DNA of 64,000 bases from Pseudoscleropodium purum. Its lineage: Eukaryota; Streptophyta; Bryopsida; Hypnales; Brachytheciaceae. Under the pieces are notes generated by a model. The model saw only the letters and a list, made by a program, of their open reading frames with translations, was not told the origin of the DNA and ran no database searches. The translations under genes and the position numbers were made by a program. Of the stretch, positions 12,091 to 25,220 are shown in pieces (position 1 is the first letter of the stretch; every line of letters starts with the position of its first letter). Location: positions 932,501 through 996,500 of the forward strand of contig OZ017801.1 of the NCBI GenBank assembly GCA_963969395.1, in the 5' to 3' direction.

Positions 12091-13945
12091 GACACTCCGA
12101 CAACTCTTAACAAGTGAGATCGTTTATAAAGAAAAATCACCAATAGCCAATCATTTAAGTGATTTTGGAGTAGATCGTGAGTAGTATGAGGTGGAGGAAA
12201 TTTTTCTCATGTAGAAAGATAGGAAATATGGGGATTGCAAATTTTTTAGAATTGTATTCCACAAACTTAAACTACTGAGAATTTTAGAAGCCAAAGAAAA
12301 CTCTTTACCAATAGTCAATGTCTAGAGTCTTTCAATTTTGATCATTTAGAAAGTACTTTCCCACTCATTACTTCCTACTTTCTTCCTCACTACTTTAAAA
12401 CATGTTTCATAACTTTATTAGGTCCAACCTTGAAAAGGACCAAAAAAATGCATTCCAAGCTTTGGTTGGAATTTTGTTCCACCTTGGTTAGAAATACTAC
12501 ACCCTAGAAGTTGGGTACTAGGCAAGGTTGACAATTGGTGCTTCTACCTTAGTAATAGAAGTGCAAGAGGAAGGTGGTGGTTGCTAAAAAAGCTCAAGTA
12601 ACAACCTTAAGATTAGACAATATATAAGCTACCCTACAAGTCCTTCTTGACCATTTGTTCAATGACACGATTGCATAGTTGCCACTAGCTGTATGAATGT
12701 GGAAACTACTTGTTGTATTAAATTGTGTGTATTTGAACTTTGTTGCCTTTTGGCTAAAAATTGGACAAAAATAATCATTAATGATGATTGACATATTCTT
12801 GAAGTTTAATAACTACTTTGCAACCAATGAAGTGCCATTGTTCAAAACATATTGCTAAAATTTTCAAACTTGCCATAGGACACCTACCAATAGAAAAAAT
12901 TGCCTAATTTCTTGCCCTCTAGTCAACAAACAAATTTTTAATCCAAGAAATAGTAACATTTCAAGAAACATGCATGGTTAATGTATATCTCGAAATCTAA
13001 TTTATACTTATATACCTATACTTGAACAAATGATTTTGAAGCATCTACCAAGAAAAATATGTAGAAAACATTTGACTCCTTATAAGTTTTGCACACTACA
13101 TCCAAATCCAAATGATGCAATCTTGGATGCATTGACATATTGTATCACTTGCAATCACCATTCTAACAACAGAAACGATCCAAAGTAGAAAACGTGGCGC
13201 ATTCAGGCGGTGTCCCAACTATAGAAGATAATTGAGTGACTTCATGAGTAAACACTGAGTTTCAACATGAAAACTTGCATGTTTATGAGAGAATAGCACA
13301 GTCAGTCTTTGAGGGGCACGAAAATCCTAAGAATTCACTTTCGGTGGCTGATTACGAAGCTGACGAAAGTCGCAAAACCTATCTCATTGAGGGTATCTGG
13401 TACAGTGACATCAAAAGAGATTCTAGAGATGCTCACAAAAATCTATTTCTCGCCAAGAGGCAGAAACGAATGCAACGGCAGGAAAATGACTTCGTGAAAT
13501 TCATTAACTGGCAGCTTTGAATGTTGTATTCCTAGATGACATGTAAAACACGAATTTTAAAAATTAAGGAGAGGCTAAAAATTTCGACCCACCATGCTCA
13601 CTCACAAAAGAATTCACAGGGTCGGCACACTACATTTTACTGTTAAGGAACGAAACATAAAACGAAAGGGCTCAAATGCTTCTACTCTAGGCATCATTAA
13701 TCACAACCCATTGGTGCGGAAGGCACCACCAGGGCAGAAGTGTACGGAAAGCTAGAAAAACACAGCAGTCATGTCACAGGAGCTTCAACGCAGCACAACG
13801 GAAATACCGCGAACTCTTACATATTGTGCACTGCTCAAAGTGTTCACCTTTGGGAAGCACAGACGTCTGCAGAAAAAATAGCAAATGCCTTAGCTACCCC
13901 ACCCCCCAAACGGTCCGTTTCCGACGGTCTCTAAGCTTCATGCAT
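12091..13945. other. Non-coding stretch downstream of the proteasome gene
   Basis: Mostly AT-rich with no known gene. An 81-codon plus-strand frame at 13275-13520 is charged (YEADESRKTYLIEGIWYSD...) and lies in slightly GC-richer sequence. It resembles nothing I know and could be an old exon or chance. 13560-13945 probably holds the 3' UTR of the minus-strand proteasome gene. Confidence 0.35.
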
Positions 13946-15577
13946 TCAAGTCTCCATGTCTGTAGGACCTTCACCTTCAGCACCAACCCCAGCATCTCCT
14001 CCACCTGGAACATCCTGTCGCTCAGTAACGGCAGCACTACTTTCCTCCTCTGCTTCAACCTTAGCCGCTTGGTCATCCTTGCCACCTTCCAACGAATCGA
14101 TATGCGCCTGAAGTGTCTTCGGGTCAAGGATGACAAACGACTCTCCGATACCGACTATGGCAACTCCACAGTTGCCGCTGCTGAGCTCCTCATCTTGAAG
14201 TGATTCCTTCACAGCGTGAAGAGCATGACGAACCAACTCCTCTTTGGAACAGTCCATAAAAGTCTCAAACTTACGTTCCAAATACGTCTTCGCCGCCTGT
14301 GACCGGGATCCAATAGCGAACGCCGTGAACTCGAAGTAGTTGCCAGAAGGGCAGTTCTGGTAAAGGTGAGGTCCAGTTTCATCTAGTCCTGCAACTAGAA
14401 GACCTACGCCGTAAGGCCGTCTCGATGACCGCTGCGTACACACCTGCAGAAATCGAATTGGCAATCACTTAATAAACATATTACTTTAAAACAGGTACGC
14501 TTCAGTGTCTCATAGTTCAAAAAACCACAGATAAACGCAAGCTCGGACGAGGCCTAAAGACGAAGGGGATTTTCTGGACACAATGAGTCGCTCGCGAAAC
14601 TAAACCCTAACGCCGATTCACGGAACACTCAGACGCTTAATTTGCTTCCATTTGAAAGCATGCATTCGAAATCATAAATGCATCTGAGGGTCACCGCACA
14701 TAATTAGAGACGCACGATCCAGGCCTACGGGGGATTTCCACCTCTATTCTGATGAAGCTGTATGTTAATTCCGTATTCTCACTACGCCACTAACTTAGAG
14801 GAGCTACATAGAGGAGCTTGAACATTCCGGGGACTGCCATTTCGCGACCACCTCAGGTATGTAATTCTAGGCGCTCTCCATGGCCTTCGCATAGTACCGG
14901 CATCTGATATCCGAGGAGCAACAAACCCACTCAGTGACGCGTCCTTCAACCTGGTGCCAAATCCACGTCCACTAATCTCATGGGGACCGCGACTATCATT
15001 CGAGTAAGATCCTCGAACCCTAAGCAGGGAACGAACTGGTATACCCTAAATCCTACCATGGTTTTCAGACCCTTCAGAAACCTAATTACTTGAAATGGGA
15101 GTACTCGTGATTATACGCGTACGACGCGTGCTCAAAACACCCTGTAGTCTGGCCACATTTGAGCTCAAACCTAGAAGTGAAACCGATCTGAAACAATCAA
15201 AGGAGGCGACAAGGCTGCACACATACCTGAGCTTTATCTGCAACTTGGACCACCAACCGGCCAACAGGGAGAGGCGACTCGTAAACAAAATGGTGATTGA
15301 TGCACTCCGATCGCATGTACCGAGACAAGACACGCCCATCGGCAGTGAGGCCTGCCATGGCAATCCCGATGTGATTATCAATCTTGAACAGCTTTTTCTG
15401 ATACGCGGAAAGCTCCGACGAGGACTTGTTGATGACGGTCGCTAGGACCACATGCGTCTTCGACCGCACCCCGATCACGGCGCTGCCCTGCTTCACGGCT
15501 TCCACGGCGTACTCCACTCGGTGCAGGCGCCCCGCAGGACTCCATGTCGACACATCCGTATCGTATGGCAGCACCAC
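13946..15577 (-). CDS. PAF1: 20S proteasome subunit alpha type-1 (PAF)
   Basis: Minus strand. Exon 1 is 15577-15227 and exon 2 is 14443-13946. The intron is 14444-15226, with donor CAG|GTATGT and acceptor TCTGCAG. The joined product is about 282 residues, close to the usual 278 of plant PAF1. It matches the family throughout: [14 protein letters not shown] at the N-terminus, [40 protein letters not shown], then [23 protein letters not shown] and [16 protein letters not shown], and an acidic Glu/Ala/Gly-rich tail ending DMET. Alpha subunits form the outer rings that gate the 20S core in cytosol and nucleus. They have no catalytic Thr, as here. The 15577 edge is a GTG just upstream of YDTD. No in-frame ATG exists: reading back meets a TAA, and the only nearby ATG (15581) is one base out of frame. 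The gene is real, but its start is either non-AUG, broken or misassembled. Confidence 0.88.
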
Positions 15578-17880
15578 CCATTGTTAACCTATAGGGCTGG
15601 AAATAGTTGCAACCAAGGCCAGATCGAATTTTCAACAGAAGTGTAGAATGATTTTTCCTCCTTTGCAAAGTTGGGACTAATCAAATCATGGAAATTTACA
15701 TTGTCTTATACTGGTCCAGAACATATGTGAAATCCCTAAAATGGTCGACAGTGACAGTGGATGGTTCTACCATACTAGTTCCTAAACTTCCTTCATATCC
15801 CGCAAACCCTATTACCGCCTTGTTCTCGCTCTACAGAGCGCTTCAATCGTTACAACCAAGTGCAACTTGAAGCTCCTGAAACACTCAACAATCCGAACCG
15901 CAAATGGGCTCCTTCTTCTCACCCCAGTCGCACGAATTGACTTGTGAATCGGTAATAATTCGGAGATGGCAAGCGAGCTGAAGCCTTGATGTTCAAGTTC
16001 GAAGCCGAAGCACGGCAACGAAGACTCGGTGCTTCGAGGGAGGGCGGACGGGTATAAATTTCTAAATTCTTTCTAAATTCAATTACAAACAAAATATTAC
16101 GGAGTATCATTTTTTGAGTAAAATTTGTTGGAATGGATTTGAAATGAGGTTCTCTTGATATTGTGATTTTTTTTCCAAATTTTTTTATAAGTTTATGACC
16201 TCATTTTTGCAAATCCGATTCTGAACTAAAGTTAATGTAATTTTGGCTTAATCAACCACTTGACACACTTTGACATTTGTAATTTTAGAAAAATATGGAC
16301 TCTAGTATCACCAAGTCCAACCATTAGATAGGACAAGAACTTCATAAATTATCTCCACAAATTAAATGACTTTCATCCAAGCAATAATGAGAAAGGAAAT
16401 TGATTTTCAATCTATTTGTCGTTTAGAAATTAGATGTCAAAGCGCTTTAGGGGTGAAGGATGGACTAGTGACCGTGGGAATCATTCCTTTGAATACTATC
16501 GAAATCATTGGTTTAAAAAAAATGTAAGGGGACATTAGAAATCAAAATTTTGTAGAAGACTTTTTTTTTCACAACAAAATTCTAAGGATTAATAGTTGCA
16601 ATTTTCTATCCTATAGTAAAAGATTCTTTGTGGCTTTCATGAAACATAAAATATCTACGACGTCATTTGTGGGTTAAAATACCTATGGTGATACAATTGT
16701 ATCATTTACTATGTTTCTTCTTTCCCAAACATAAACTTTGTTTGTAAGACCATTATTAGAAATAAAAATCACAAATATGAACCTAACCTCTAAAAGTCTT
16801 CAAGTGCATTGGATGAATTAACTTATGAGAGCTTATTGTAGTGTGGGAACTTTGAGAAACAAATGAAGTACACCCAAGTAAACCTAAAAAAGCAATATTC
16901 GTCTATCCTTCTGCAATGAAATATGTGTGGTCATTTTATGCATCACGTTTTTTGTGCACGTGTGAATCAGTTCATGTGAAGTTGGGGGGAAAAGAAAACA
17001 ATTGCTTTTTTGTCTTGCACACATGTGTCTAAGCTTAGGTGCTTTGAGACTGGCTCAATCAAAAAGCCTGACCAGATTTAAGACCAGATTTAGGGCCAGA
17101 TCCAAGAAAAAGCAAACTTGTAACTGACATGCCCAATGCAAAGTGTCGATATTAAATGCCCAAAGAACAGAACAGGAAAACAGGATCCAATGTCGTCCAA
17201 AGCACAGCAAAGTGAGGAAGCAAGTCACCCCTCTGGCAGGAAATTCTGGTACTGGTTGGGAGTGCCACGTCATCATTGCAGTCACCTTGTGGCACCAACT
17301 GAATATCTGAAAAAAAATTGAAAACTACACTTTTTCAGGTGCAATCACTAGAAACCAAAGTAATTCTAACCAGTTTGTTAACCCTTATCTATTTCCGGTA
17401 GTTTGAATTTAAAATTATTATTTCTAATTTATCTCAAAGAAAATGGATCAGTATAGAAGTGATGAATGGTGTAGTTCTTCATTCATTGAAACATTTGGTA
17501 CAAAGAGGAAGTTACACCAAGATATAAAACATGATGAACTAGTAGAAAGGGATAGGGATACTTGGGTCAATAGTACAAGGAGAAATTAACATCACTTTGA
17601 AAATTAATGTTACCACAAAATTTTGTTTGAGAGATATTGGTTCAATAGAATATCTTTTCAATCTACACTAATTCAAAATAGTGTGACTTTTATAAAATTA
17701 GAATCACAGGCTATTAAAGCAAATTAGTGTCAGTAGTAACAATATAATCCTTTCAAACCAAACTCACACAATGTTCACTAATTCATACTATTATTGTATG
17801 CAACATTGTTTACCAATCACATAACAAATATTTTAGATTATTTAGTGTCAATTGAAATAATATTGTATCACACCAATTTT
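15578..17880. other. Upstream flank of the proteasome gene, then AT-rich intergenic DNA
   Basis: 15578-16050 is mid-GC and is the likely promoter and 5' UTR of the minus-strand gene. Beyond that the sequence is AT-rich with no gene or clear element; 17040-17330 is a slightly GC-richer patch without coding signal. Confidence 0.35.
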
Positions 17881-17884
17881 CATA

Positions 17885-18817
17885 CAATTTTTTTATTCCT
17901 AGAGTCTCCATGCCGTTTTTTTGTCAAAAAACATACAAAACTGCAATTCATGTTGTGTTTATCCAAGAAAACAACAAAAATTATTATTATTAGAATTCAA
18001 CCATAAGACCTTGTATTGTACTTTACTTGCCTAAAAGCATGTGGTAAGAATTTCATGAAGTTTGACCATACAAATTGGAAGATATTAGCATTCAAAGTTG
18101 TAAAAAAAACTTGAATGCTAGCTTGCAATTTCAAATGACTTTGATTGCCATTTGTGGAATTTTTTTGCACTACAAACTTTGAATTAAAAAAAAAATTGTG
18201 TTGAAGAATTAAGTTTGAAAGTCCAGGAATTTTAAATTCAAAAAAATAACAGTTGATTTTCATTCTATAAAAAATTATTAAGTAGAAGTAGATTCAAGAT
18301 TGAAAGAAAAATTGAATTGTTAATAGCTATAAGATAGGATTGAAATACAATAATCCCAATGTTGAGATTGTTTTAGCAAGCAAACTAAACCTTGTCAAAA
18401 AAAAAAATTGAATTGTGAATATTGCATTCAAAAATGAACCTTATAAGTTATTCTTTCAAGAAGATGATCTCATTGCCTGAAAAATAACATTGTTTATAAC
18501 TTTCACATAACAAGTCAAAATAAAATGAATCAAAGCTTTCCATATAGATAAAATTACAATATATGAGAAACAAATTTTTTTAATTTAAAAAAAAATTGTG
18601 TGGGGAGATTTGTGCCCGCCGCACAAAAAAAAGGACCTTTTGTCCCATAACTTTTTCTCCTGGGCACTGATTGAAATAAAAATTATATTTTTGAAAATCC
18701 AACGTGCTTTTCTATCTTCACAAAAAGTTTTAAAAAATTATGAAGAATATTGAGACTATAAAAGCTTGCTCAAAATCCATTTTGTCCCTTTAGAGGACAA
18801 TAGGACTTTAGGGATCA
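17885..18817 (+). mobile_element. TTAA-type TIR element, degraded copy
   Basis: Aligned by eye to the copy at 62508-63405. Left part: TTTTTTGTCAAAAAACATACAAAACTG-like sequence. Right end: GGACAATAGGACTTTAGGGATCAA. Both termini have mutations, so this is an old copy. No coding capacity. Confidence 0.7.
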
Positions 18818-18869
18818 ATGTAGCATTAATATATGCCTCACTAATGGAATAAATCAATGCACCTTGGTG

Positions 18870-19232
18870 CCTTATGAAAATTCTTAAGCATGTAGTTAAC
18901 TTGTCTAGAAAAAATAATCCAAAAAAGCACCACCATTTTGGACATTTTTTCATAGAAAAGCGAGCTTATGAAGTGTAGTTGCCTTATTTTTTGTAGGGCC
19001 CAAAAAATGATTTTGGTGAATTTGAGTGCTTATATCCTTTAATCCACGTGGTGTGAATTTTTAAAATTTTTACCACATGTTCTCAAGTCAAAATACTACA
19101 AGATCGTATAATTACATATGTTGAAAGAAGTTTTTCTTTTCAAAAACTTGGTACTTGCAATAGAAATGGTAATTTGGAGGCATTTTGGAGAAAAACATGG
19201 GTAAGGAACTTAAGGGGTCAATAAACTACATT
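18870..19232 (-). mobile_element. TTAA-type TIR element, truncated copy
   Basis: Contains the diagnostic stretch from TTCTTAAGCATGTAGTTAACTTG, through a GAAGTGTAGTTGCC block, to the end AACTTAAGGGGTCAA. It matches the end halves of the copies at 29607-30523 and 39490-40425. The other half is missing. Confidence 0.65.
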
Positions 19233-21380
19233 CTAAAAGTGTCAAAGTTATGCATTTGTACCAATTTAGTACCAAAATTGTTACTAAAAAATTATACACG
19301 TTATTGAAAAGTTCCTAATCAAAGCATTTACAATTCCACAAATCCTTTGAAGAAAAACAAATACAAATAAAGTGAAATTCTAAATAGAATGAAAGAGAAA
19401 TTTTTGCTTGATTCAAAAATAAGAATACTCCCACACAAGCTCATATGCAAATTACCTCAATCATAATGAATTTTTTTGATATGTTTAGTTTTAATCTTAG
19501 GATTCTTTCCAATTAGGAGATGATGTAGGATCTACAAGTTGTACTTACTTAAATATGATGATGTTGCCTGTTATTGAAGTCTACAACAATGACCCCAACA
19601 ATCCTTCAATACTCATGAACTAACTTACAATTTTAGTAAGCCTTAATTTTACAAATCTTTTGATGTTGTAGATGAGTCAACAACAATGAGTTCATGTATT
19701 TCCTTTCAAGCAAAATGCTCTCAATTGGTCTCATTGAAAATCTAAATCCTTATAAACCTTGAAACTAGATCCCTTAAATAGATGAAGTACGGTAGACAAT
19801 ATTAGAGTAAATGTTGGAACAAATTCATCATTTGAATTAAATATATTGAAGCACTTATAGATTAAAATAAAATTTGAATAGAGCTAATTCAAAGCAAAAA
19901 TCACATTAAAACTAGATCAAAATAAAAATTACATAAAATAAGAAGAAGAAAACATATATTAAAGCAAAAGCAAGAACAAAACTCAATCAAAGTAGAATTT
20001 TTTTTAATAAAGGGAGATCAAAGAATTATTGAAGTTGAGGGTGATGCAATAATTCTAATGGCTATAGATAGTAGTCCAAACTTTTGGTTTCTTGCTCAGA
20101 GTAAGGACTCTCATTAAAATTGTCTTCTTCAAGGCCTTCACAATTAGATGATCCATTGCTAATTCTTGCTCTTGATTGTCATGAAAAGTGTGATTATTTT
20201 CTCAAATACATTAAGCTTCTAGATTTTCAAAATTATCTTTTAAGGTCTTGTAGTAAGGAAGGCACTTGCAAAGTACTTTGTAGGATGCAATTATAGGATT
20301 TGGAATTGAAGGTGGTACTGCAAAATCATTGGAATCTATAGCTTGCAAATATAACAATCGACAAGTAGAATGAATGTGTGTCTACATCATCACAATCTAA
20401 AATAATTGAAAACAAATTAAAGTTTGAATATGATTTTATAAAAGTTTCAATACAAAAAATAGTGATAGTCGAGTGTTGTACCTCATTTAATTTGGTTGTT
20501 GTTCATTGATTGGACATTGGCAATCTTTCTTGCTCTAATGAAGAACTTACTTGCAAATGCATCACTTGTAAGAGTGAGGTGCTTGTGCATTCTTTAAATG
20601 TTATTATGTATCAAAAATGGTGATAGGAGGTTAGAGAATTTAAACCTCTACAATGTCTTCCATAATCTCCTCCATGGAGGAGGGAGTACTGAAGAAGTAA
20701 AAAACTCTTTCTAAATTTACTTTGATTGCAAAAGTTGGTTGCTAATGGTGAAGTAGTGGGAGACATTCTTACTAAGAAAATTAGGAAGATTTTTGATAGT
20801 GCTTGAAGAAGGTGCAATAATTTCCAATCATGATTTTAATTTACAAAGGCAATTGCTAGTGGCAAACCTTGTTGCTACAACATGAAGCCTTCAAACAATG
20901 CTTGTTGTTTACACGCTTATCAAGCTACCAATTGACCTTTGGTTAGCTTGCTATATCAACCAAGTGTCTTCTGGCTACAATTGATTTTCTATCCATAGAA
21001 AACAAGTTCAATACACTTCCGTGGGGATTATTAGCATATATTATAGAATTTGAGCCCATGAACCTAAGTGTCTATATTATAAATACCTTTTATGGTTTAG
21101 GTTATACCTAAATGTCTATATTATAGGTACCTATGTTATAGATTCTTTCTATTTTAAAGGTTACATATGTTATAAACAGTTTCAAATGGTTGTATATTTA
21201 CAAAATTATATTCAAGGCTTGGAGGTCCAAGGCTCTATACTCACGTGCTAGCATCATTGCACTCCACTCTCTTCTAGAACATGAATTTTGAACCCCTTCA
21301 TGTTGTCCCATGAAAATCTCAAGAAAATGCCTTGCTCCAGATGCCCTATGAGTTTAAATTTTCAAATAAATGTCCTTAAT
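19233..21380. other. Non-coding AT-rich stretch
   Basis: No gene or defined repeat recognised. An open frame at 20611-20817 is unlike any family I know. Confidence 0.4.
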
Positions 21381-21545
21381 TTTTGAATTGTGTGTCCAAT
21401 TACAATTTTTTTAAATTACTTGTCTACAAAGCTTCCTAAAAATTACATCACAATTTTTTTAAAATTATGTCAAATATAAAAAAATATAGGATTCTACTTG
21501 AAATCCATTTTATCCCTTGAAGGAATATTGGGACTTTATAGGCTA
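21380..21545 (+). mobile_element. TTAA-type TIR element, right-end fragment
   Basis: The end GAAATCCATTTTATCCCTTG, then a GGAATATTGGGACTTTATAGGCTAA block, matches the right terminus of the family. It abuts a (CA)n(TA)n tract directly. Confidence 0.6.

Positions 21546-21613
<68 letters not shown>
21546..21613. repeat. (CA)n(TA)n microsatellite
   Basis: About 13 CA units followed by about 20 TA units. Confidence 0.95.
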
Positions 21614-21615
<2 letters not shown>

Positions 21616-22290
21616 TAAAGCTTTGTCCTTGTAGAATTAGCTCCTCTAGCATTTAATAGCTAAAAGTGTATTCAAGTTAGACATTGTGAATTAATGTTGC
21701 AACATTTAAGCTTATAGATTTGTTCACCTTAGACCCTTCAATTGGTGCTCAACAAACAACCCCACAAATTTTAAAAAAAGTTGACAATTCTAACAACTTT
21801 GAGTAAAAACATGAAGTTTGTGAGTAGTAGTGTTGCCCATCCAAAATATGGCTTTGCCATTCCAAAGTTGTTCTTCCACTATCCAAAGTCAATATCATGA
21901 GTTTGTTAACATGAAGCTACAAAACAAATTTAATGTTTTTCACTTTGGATTCTTTTATTGGCTACCTACCGTAAATAGATATATAATTTTATCCAACAAA
22001 TCAAAGAGATTCATTGACCTATAGTAGGAGCAAATTAAGCATACAAGGTTGAAGACCTCATTGCCACAAAGTAGATTTCTATGTGGGAGAATTGGTCAAA
22101 ACCAACAAATGAAGCAAGATGTATTTCAATTTTGTAACTCAAGATTTGCAACACTAGCTTGTTTTCCAAACTCCAAAACTTTTGGCCAACATTTTGACCA
22201 CAACTTGTGAAAAGTTGTAGGGGCAAGTTTTTGGTTTCCAAAAGACTATTTCTATCATTGGACTTTAATTTTCTAATTGTGTGGGAAAAT

Positions 22291-22580
22291 AGGCAAAGCT
22301 ACTTCTAAAATATAGTTTCACCCTACTCACATAGAAGAAAAAGCATCATGAAATGGCTTGGCAAATGCAATATCGACTTAGGAAGAATTGGAAACTTGTT
22401 TCCAATTCTAACACAACATGGTTCAAGTTTTGTGCTCTAATAAGGGTGAATATCTATATAGAGCAGAATTTTGAAATGAACTTCCACATTTTCCAAACTC
22501 AAAATTGCCTTTACCAAGTTTGGTAATGCTTTCACTTCTATGTGAGTGGAGGAAGCCTACATTTTAAGAGTAGCTTTTCC
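22291..22580. mobile_element. Palindromic foldback MITE
   Basis: The two ends are inverted copies. Left: AAGCTACTTCTAAAATATAG, then CCTACTCACATAGAAG. Right: CTTCTATGTGAGTGGAGG, then a CTACATTTTAAGAGTAGCTT block. Arms are at least 55 bases at roughly 80 percent identity. A perfect small palindrome AGAATTGGAAAC/GTTTCCAATTCT lies inside at 22384-22409. No coding capacity. Confidence 0.6.
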
Positions 22581-22629
22581 TTCATGTCAAGCTAAAATTA
22601 CCCCAAAGATTAAGTTGAATGTCTAAAAG

Positions 22630-23330
22630 TAGTTGTCCAGAAGTCAAAAGCTTGCTTCCGTTGCTTTTCGCGAGCCTCCCCCTCGAATTTTGCCAACCCA
22701 GAATTCCAATTCTCTCCTCTTACAACTGTTGCACCCTTCCTTCTATGTGAGATTCCAATTTTTTTTATTTTTTTTATTTTTGTGCGTTAAAATCACTGGG
22801 AGTGTATTTCTTCCCTTTGCAAAGGCATTTTAATTTGGCAGAATCAGCCCTTGAGTGCAGAATCGGCTCTGCTTGCAAACTCTGAATTCCAGGGCAGATT
22901 TTGCGAGTTTAAAATGTCAGAATACACTCTCAGTGCTTTGAACCGCAGGGAATGGTCTGCTCAGGGCAGATTCCGTTCTGTGCGCGGTCATACCCCAAGG
23001 CCGCTTGCAAGGCGAAATCTGCCCTGCGCACAGTCTCCCTACCTAGTCCAAAGTAGGTTGCTTCTCTCTAGGCGTATGGAAGTTACTCCATGAGTTGATT
23101 GTAAGAGTACGGATCATCAACTAACTGCATGATAAGGAAGGCAAGAGTTGCGAGCTGCAGGTCCGCTTTTTCAAACCCCAAAGCTAGTTTGTGCCTCCTG
23201 GGAGTCCTTGCAACAATATTCCTGCTGTGGCCTTCCATTGGTAACTTTCTTTCAATTCTGAGAGTACGAGACCTGCTTTTCCCAAGTCAAGCATCTTTTC
23301 AAGTTAGTACAGCAGTCATGCTAAGTGGCT
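22630..23330. other. GC-richer island without a recognised gene
   Basis: Distinctly GC-richer than its flanks, with repeated GGGCAGATT / AATCTGCCCT motifs near 22880-23030. Short open frames (22851-23093, 23129-23332) show no known domain. It could be an old gene fragment or a GC-rich transposon. Confidence 0.3.
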
Positions 23331-23440
23331 AGTGTATGACTGTATGGAACCTAAGCAGCCGTGGGTTTTATTCCTACCTCTAACGATATCCAACTATCTC
23401 ACTATCAGAATTAGAAAAAAAATATATTTATGAAAAAGAT
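23310..23440 (+). mobile_element. tRNA-related SINE candidate
   Basis: TGCTAAGTGGCTAGTGTATG (A-box-like) is followed by CAGCCGTGGGTTTTATTCC (T-arm/B-box-like) at tRNA spacing. An A-rich tail begins at about 23411. The cloverleaf is imperfect, so this is a SINE or tRNA pseudogene, not a tRNA gene. Confidence 0.4.
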
Positions 23441-24321
23441 GTCAGAAATTTAGGAAATTAAAAAAAAAAATTATAGAAAAAATACCAATTTTAAAGGAAT
23501 ATACTTCTTTGTAGGATTTTCCAACTTTGATTTTCCAACTTCAATGAAATAGTCAACATGAAATGCCAATCCTCATGATAATTGTGACTTGTTTTCAAAA
23601 CCCTCTCTCATAAATTTGTGCATAAATTGTATAGCCTCTATACATGAAAGCCTCAAGTCAATTTTAGGTATAACTATTATTAGTATCACTTTGAAGTCCA
23701 AAAAATATATTCTAAGGTAAACTATAATTCCCTATCAACTACTAACAAGCCCCAACAAAAAGCTTTTAAAATTCCATAGACCCATGTAGGTGTTGTTACC
23801 TTGGTACAATATTTGTGAAATTTGTTGAAACTTGGTTAAAGACCCACAATTCTTTTTTAGATTTGTTTTTATGATCTATGTGGCTAGCAATTCTACAATT
23901 GTATTGGCTATTAAGGTTAGTACAAAATTCCTAAAAAAAGATTCCAATTTTTTTGGAAATAGTTTTTCAAAAGTATAATTTTCCATTGGAAAAATAAAAA
24001 ATTTGAGATAATATTTTTATTTTAAGCATTTGTCAAATTCAATTTCTGAACTATTATGAAATATTTGGCATATATTGTTGATTCTAATAGACAAATATAG
24101 TAGTATATATTGTTTGTTTTTTCAAATTTAGATAATTTAAAAAAAAATTAGGTTAGTCTTCCTTTCACTATTTGTAAATAAAAAAAATTGTAAAATAGGA
24201 TACAAATTAGTGTGGTTCTTCCTTATTACAAGTTCTAACAAACAATTTGGTTCATACTATTTACATTAAACCAATATTTACGTTAAACCAATATTCACCA
24301 ATACTCACTTGCTTGAATAAA

Positions 24322-24399
24322 AACTCCATTCATAGTGAGTTGCCCAAAATTGCTATGTTGTCAAAAAACACAATTTGGTCCTTTACGGGTTATGTGAGA
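24322..24399 (+). mobile_element. TTAA-type TIR element, terminal fragment
   Basis: CTCCATTCATAGTGAG, then GCTATGTTGTCAAAAAAC and GGTCCTTTACGGGTTA, are the family's right terminus alone. Confidence 0.55.
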
Positions 24400-24651
24400 A
24401 AGATGACTATTATGGATACACTTTTTGTTGGTTTTTTGGTAGTAAGATAAAGATTCTTTAAGACCAATTGGTAGCAAATTTCTAAAAATTCATAAAAAAA
24501 TTCATACTTTGTGAAAAAATTCAATTGTTCTCCCTATTTTTCATGTTTGCCTTTACATAGAAAAAGATTTCAAATTTTTTTTCAACAATGCCATGAGGAC
24601 AAACTATTTATAGGTTGGTTTACATTAGGTCATGCTGCTAGACATTTTACT

Positions 24652-25220
24652 ACTTAACCCTAAGGTCCTATAGTCCCCTTAAAAGACAAATTCATTTTTT
24701 AATGCAGTTTTTTTTTTAAATAAAAAAAGGTTGAGAAGGTTTAGTTCACTTGCTAAAATAATCTCAATTTTAGGATTTTTATGTTTCAATTCCATCGTAG
24801 ACCTATTAATGATTTAATATTTGCTTCAATCTTGTACTTGCTTCTACTTGACAATTTTTTAAAGAATGAAAATCAAGTGCATGTCTTTTAAAAAAAATTC
24901 CCAGACTTTCAACTCAATTCTTTAACATAAATTTTTTAAATTCAATATTGGTGGTACAAAGAATTTCAACTAAGAAGATTTGAAGCCTTAAAATCTAGTC
25001 AAGCAAGTAAGCCAAAAAAATTAGTTTTTTCCACTTCAAATACAAATATCTTGCAATCGATACAGTTATAGTCTCTTATTTTTTTTTTCCTTTTAGATAT
25101 TATTATACTAGTCCTATGGTTAGATATGCAAAAAAATAGTTTTAAATTTTTTTTTGTACTTTACAATAGAATGGGAGTTTTGAGTGACATTTGATGAAAA
25201 AAGCCTTGGCACTATGGGGG
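24652..25220 (-). mobile_element. TTAA-type TIR element, internally deleted copy
   Basis: Starts TTAACCCTAAGGTCC, with TAGTCCCCTTAAAAG just inside, and ends near AATGGGAGTTTTGAGTG and the AAAAAAGCCTTGG block. These are the two ends of the family in reverse. At about 570 bp it is shorter than the roughly 900-bp full copies. Confidence 0.6.

Noticed and set aside
14894..15060. Possible extra exon in the proteasome intron
   Set aside because: Exons 1 and 2 join directly with conserved residues on both sides (AQ|VCTQR), leaving no missing residues.
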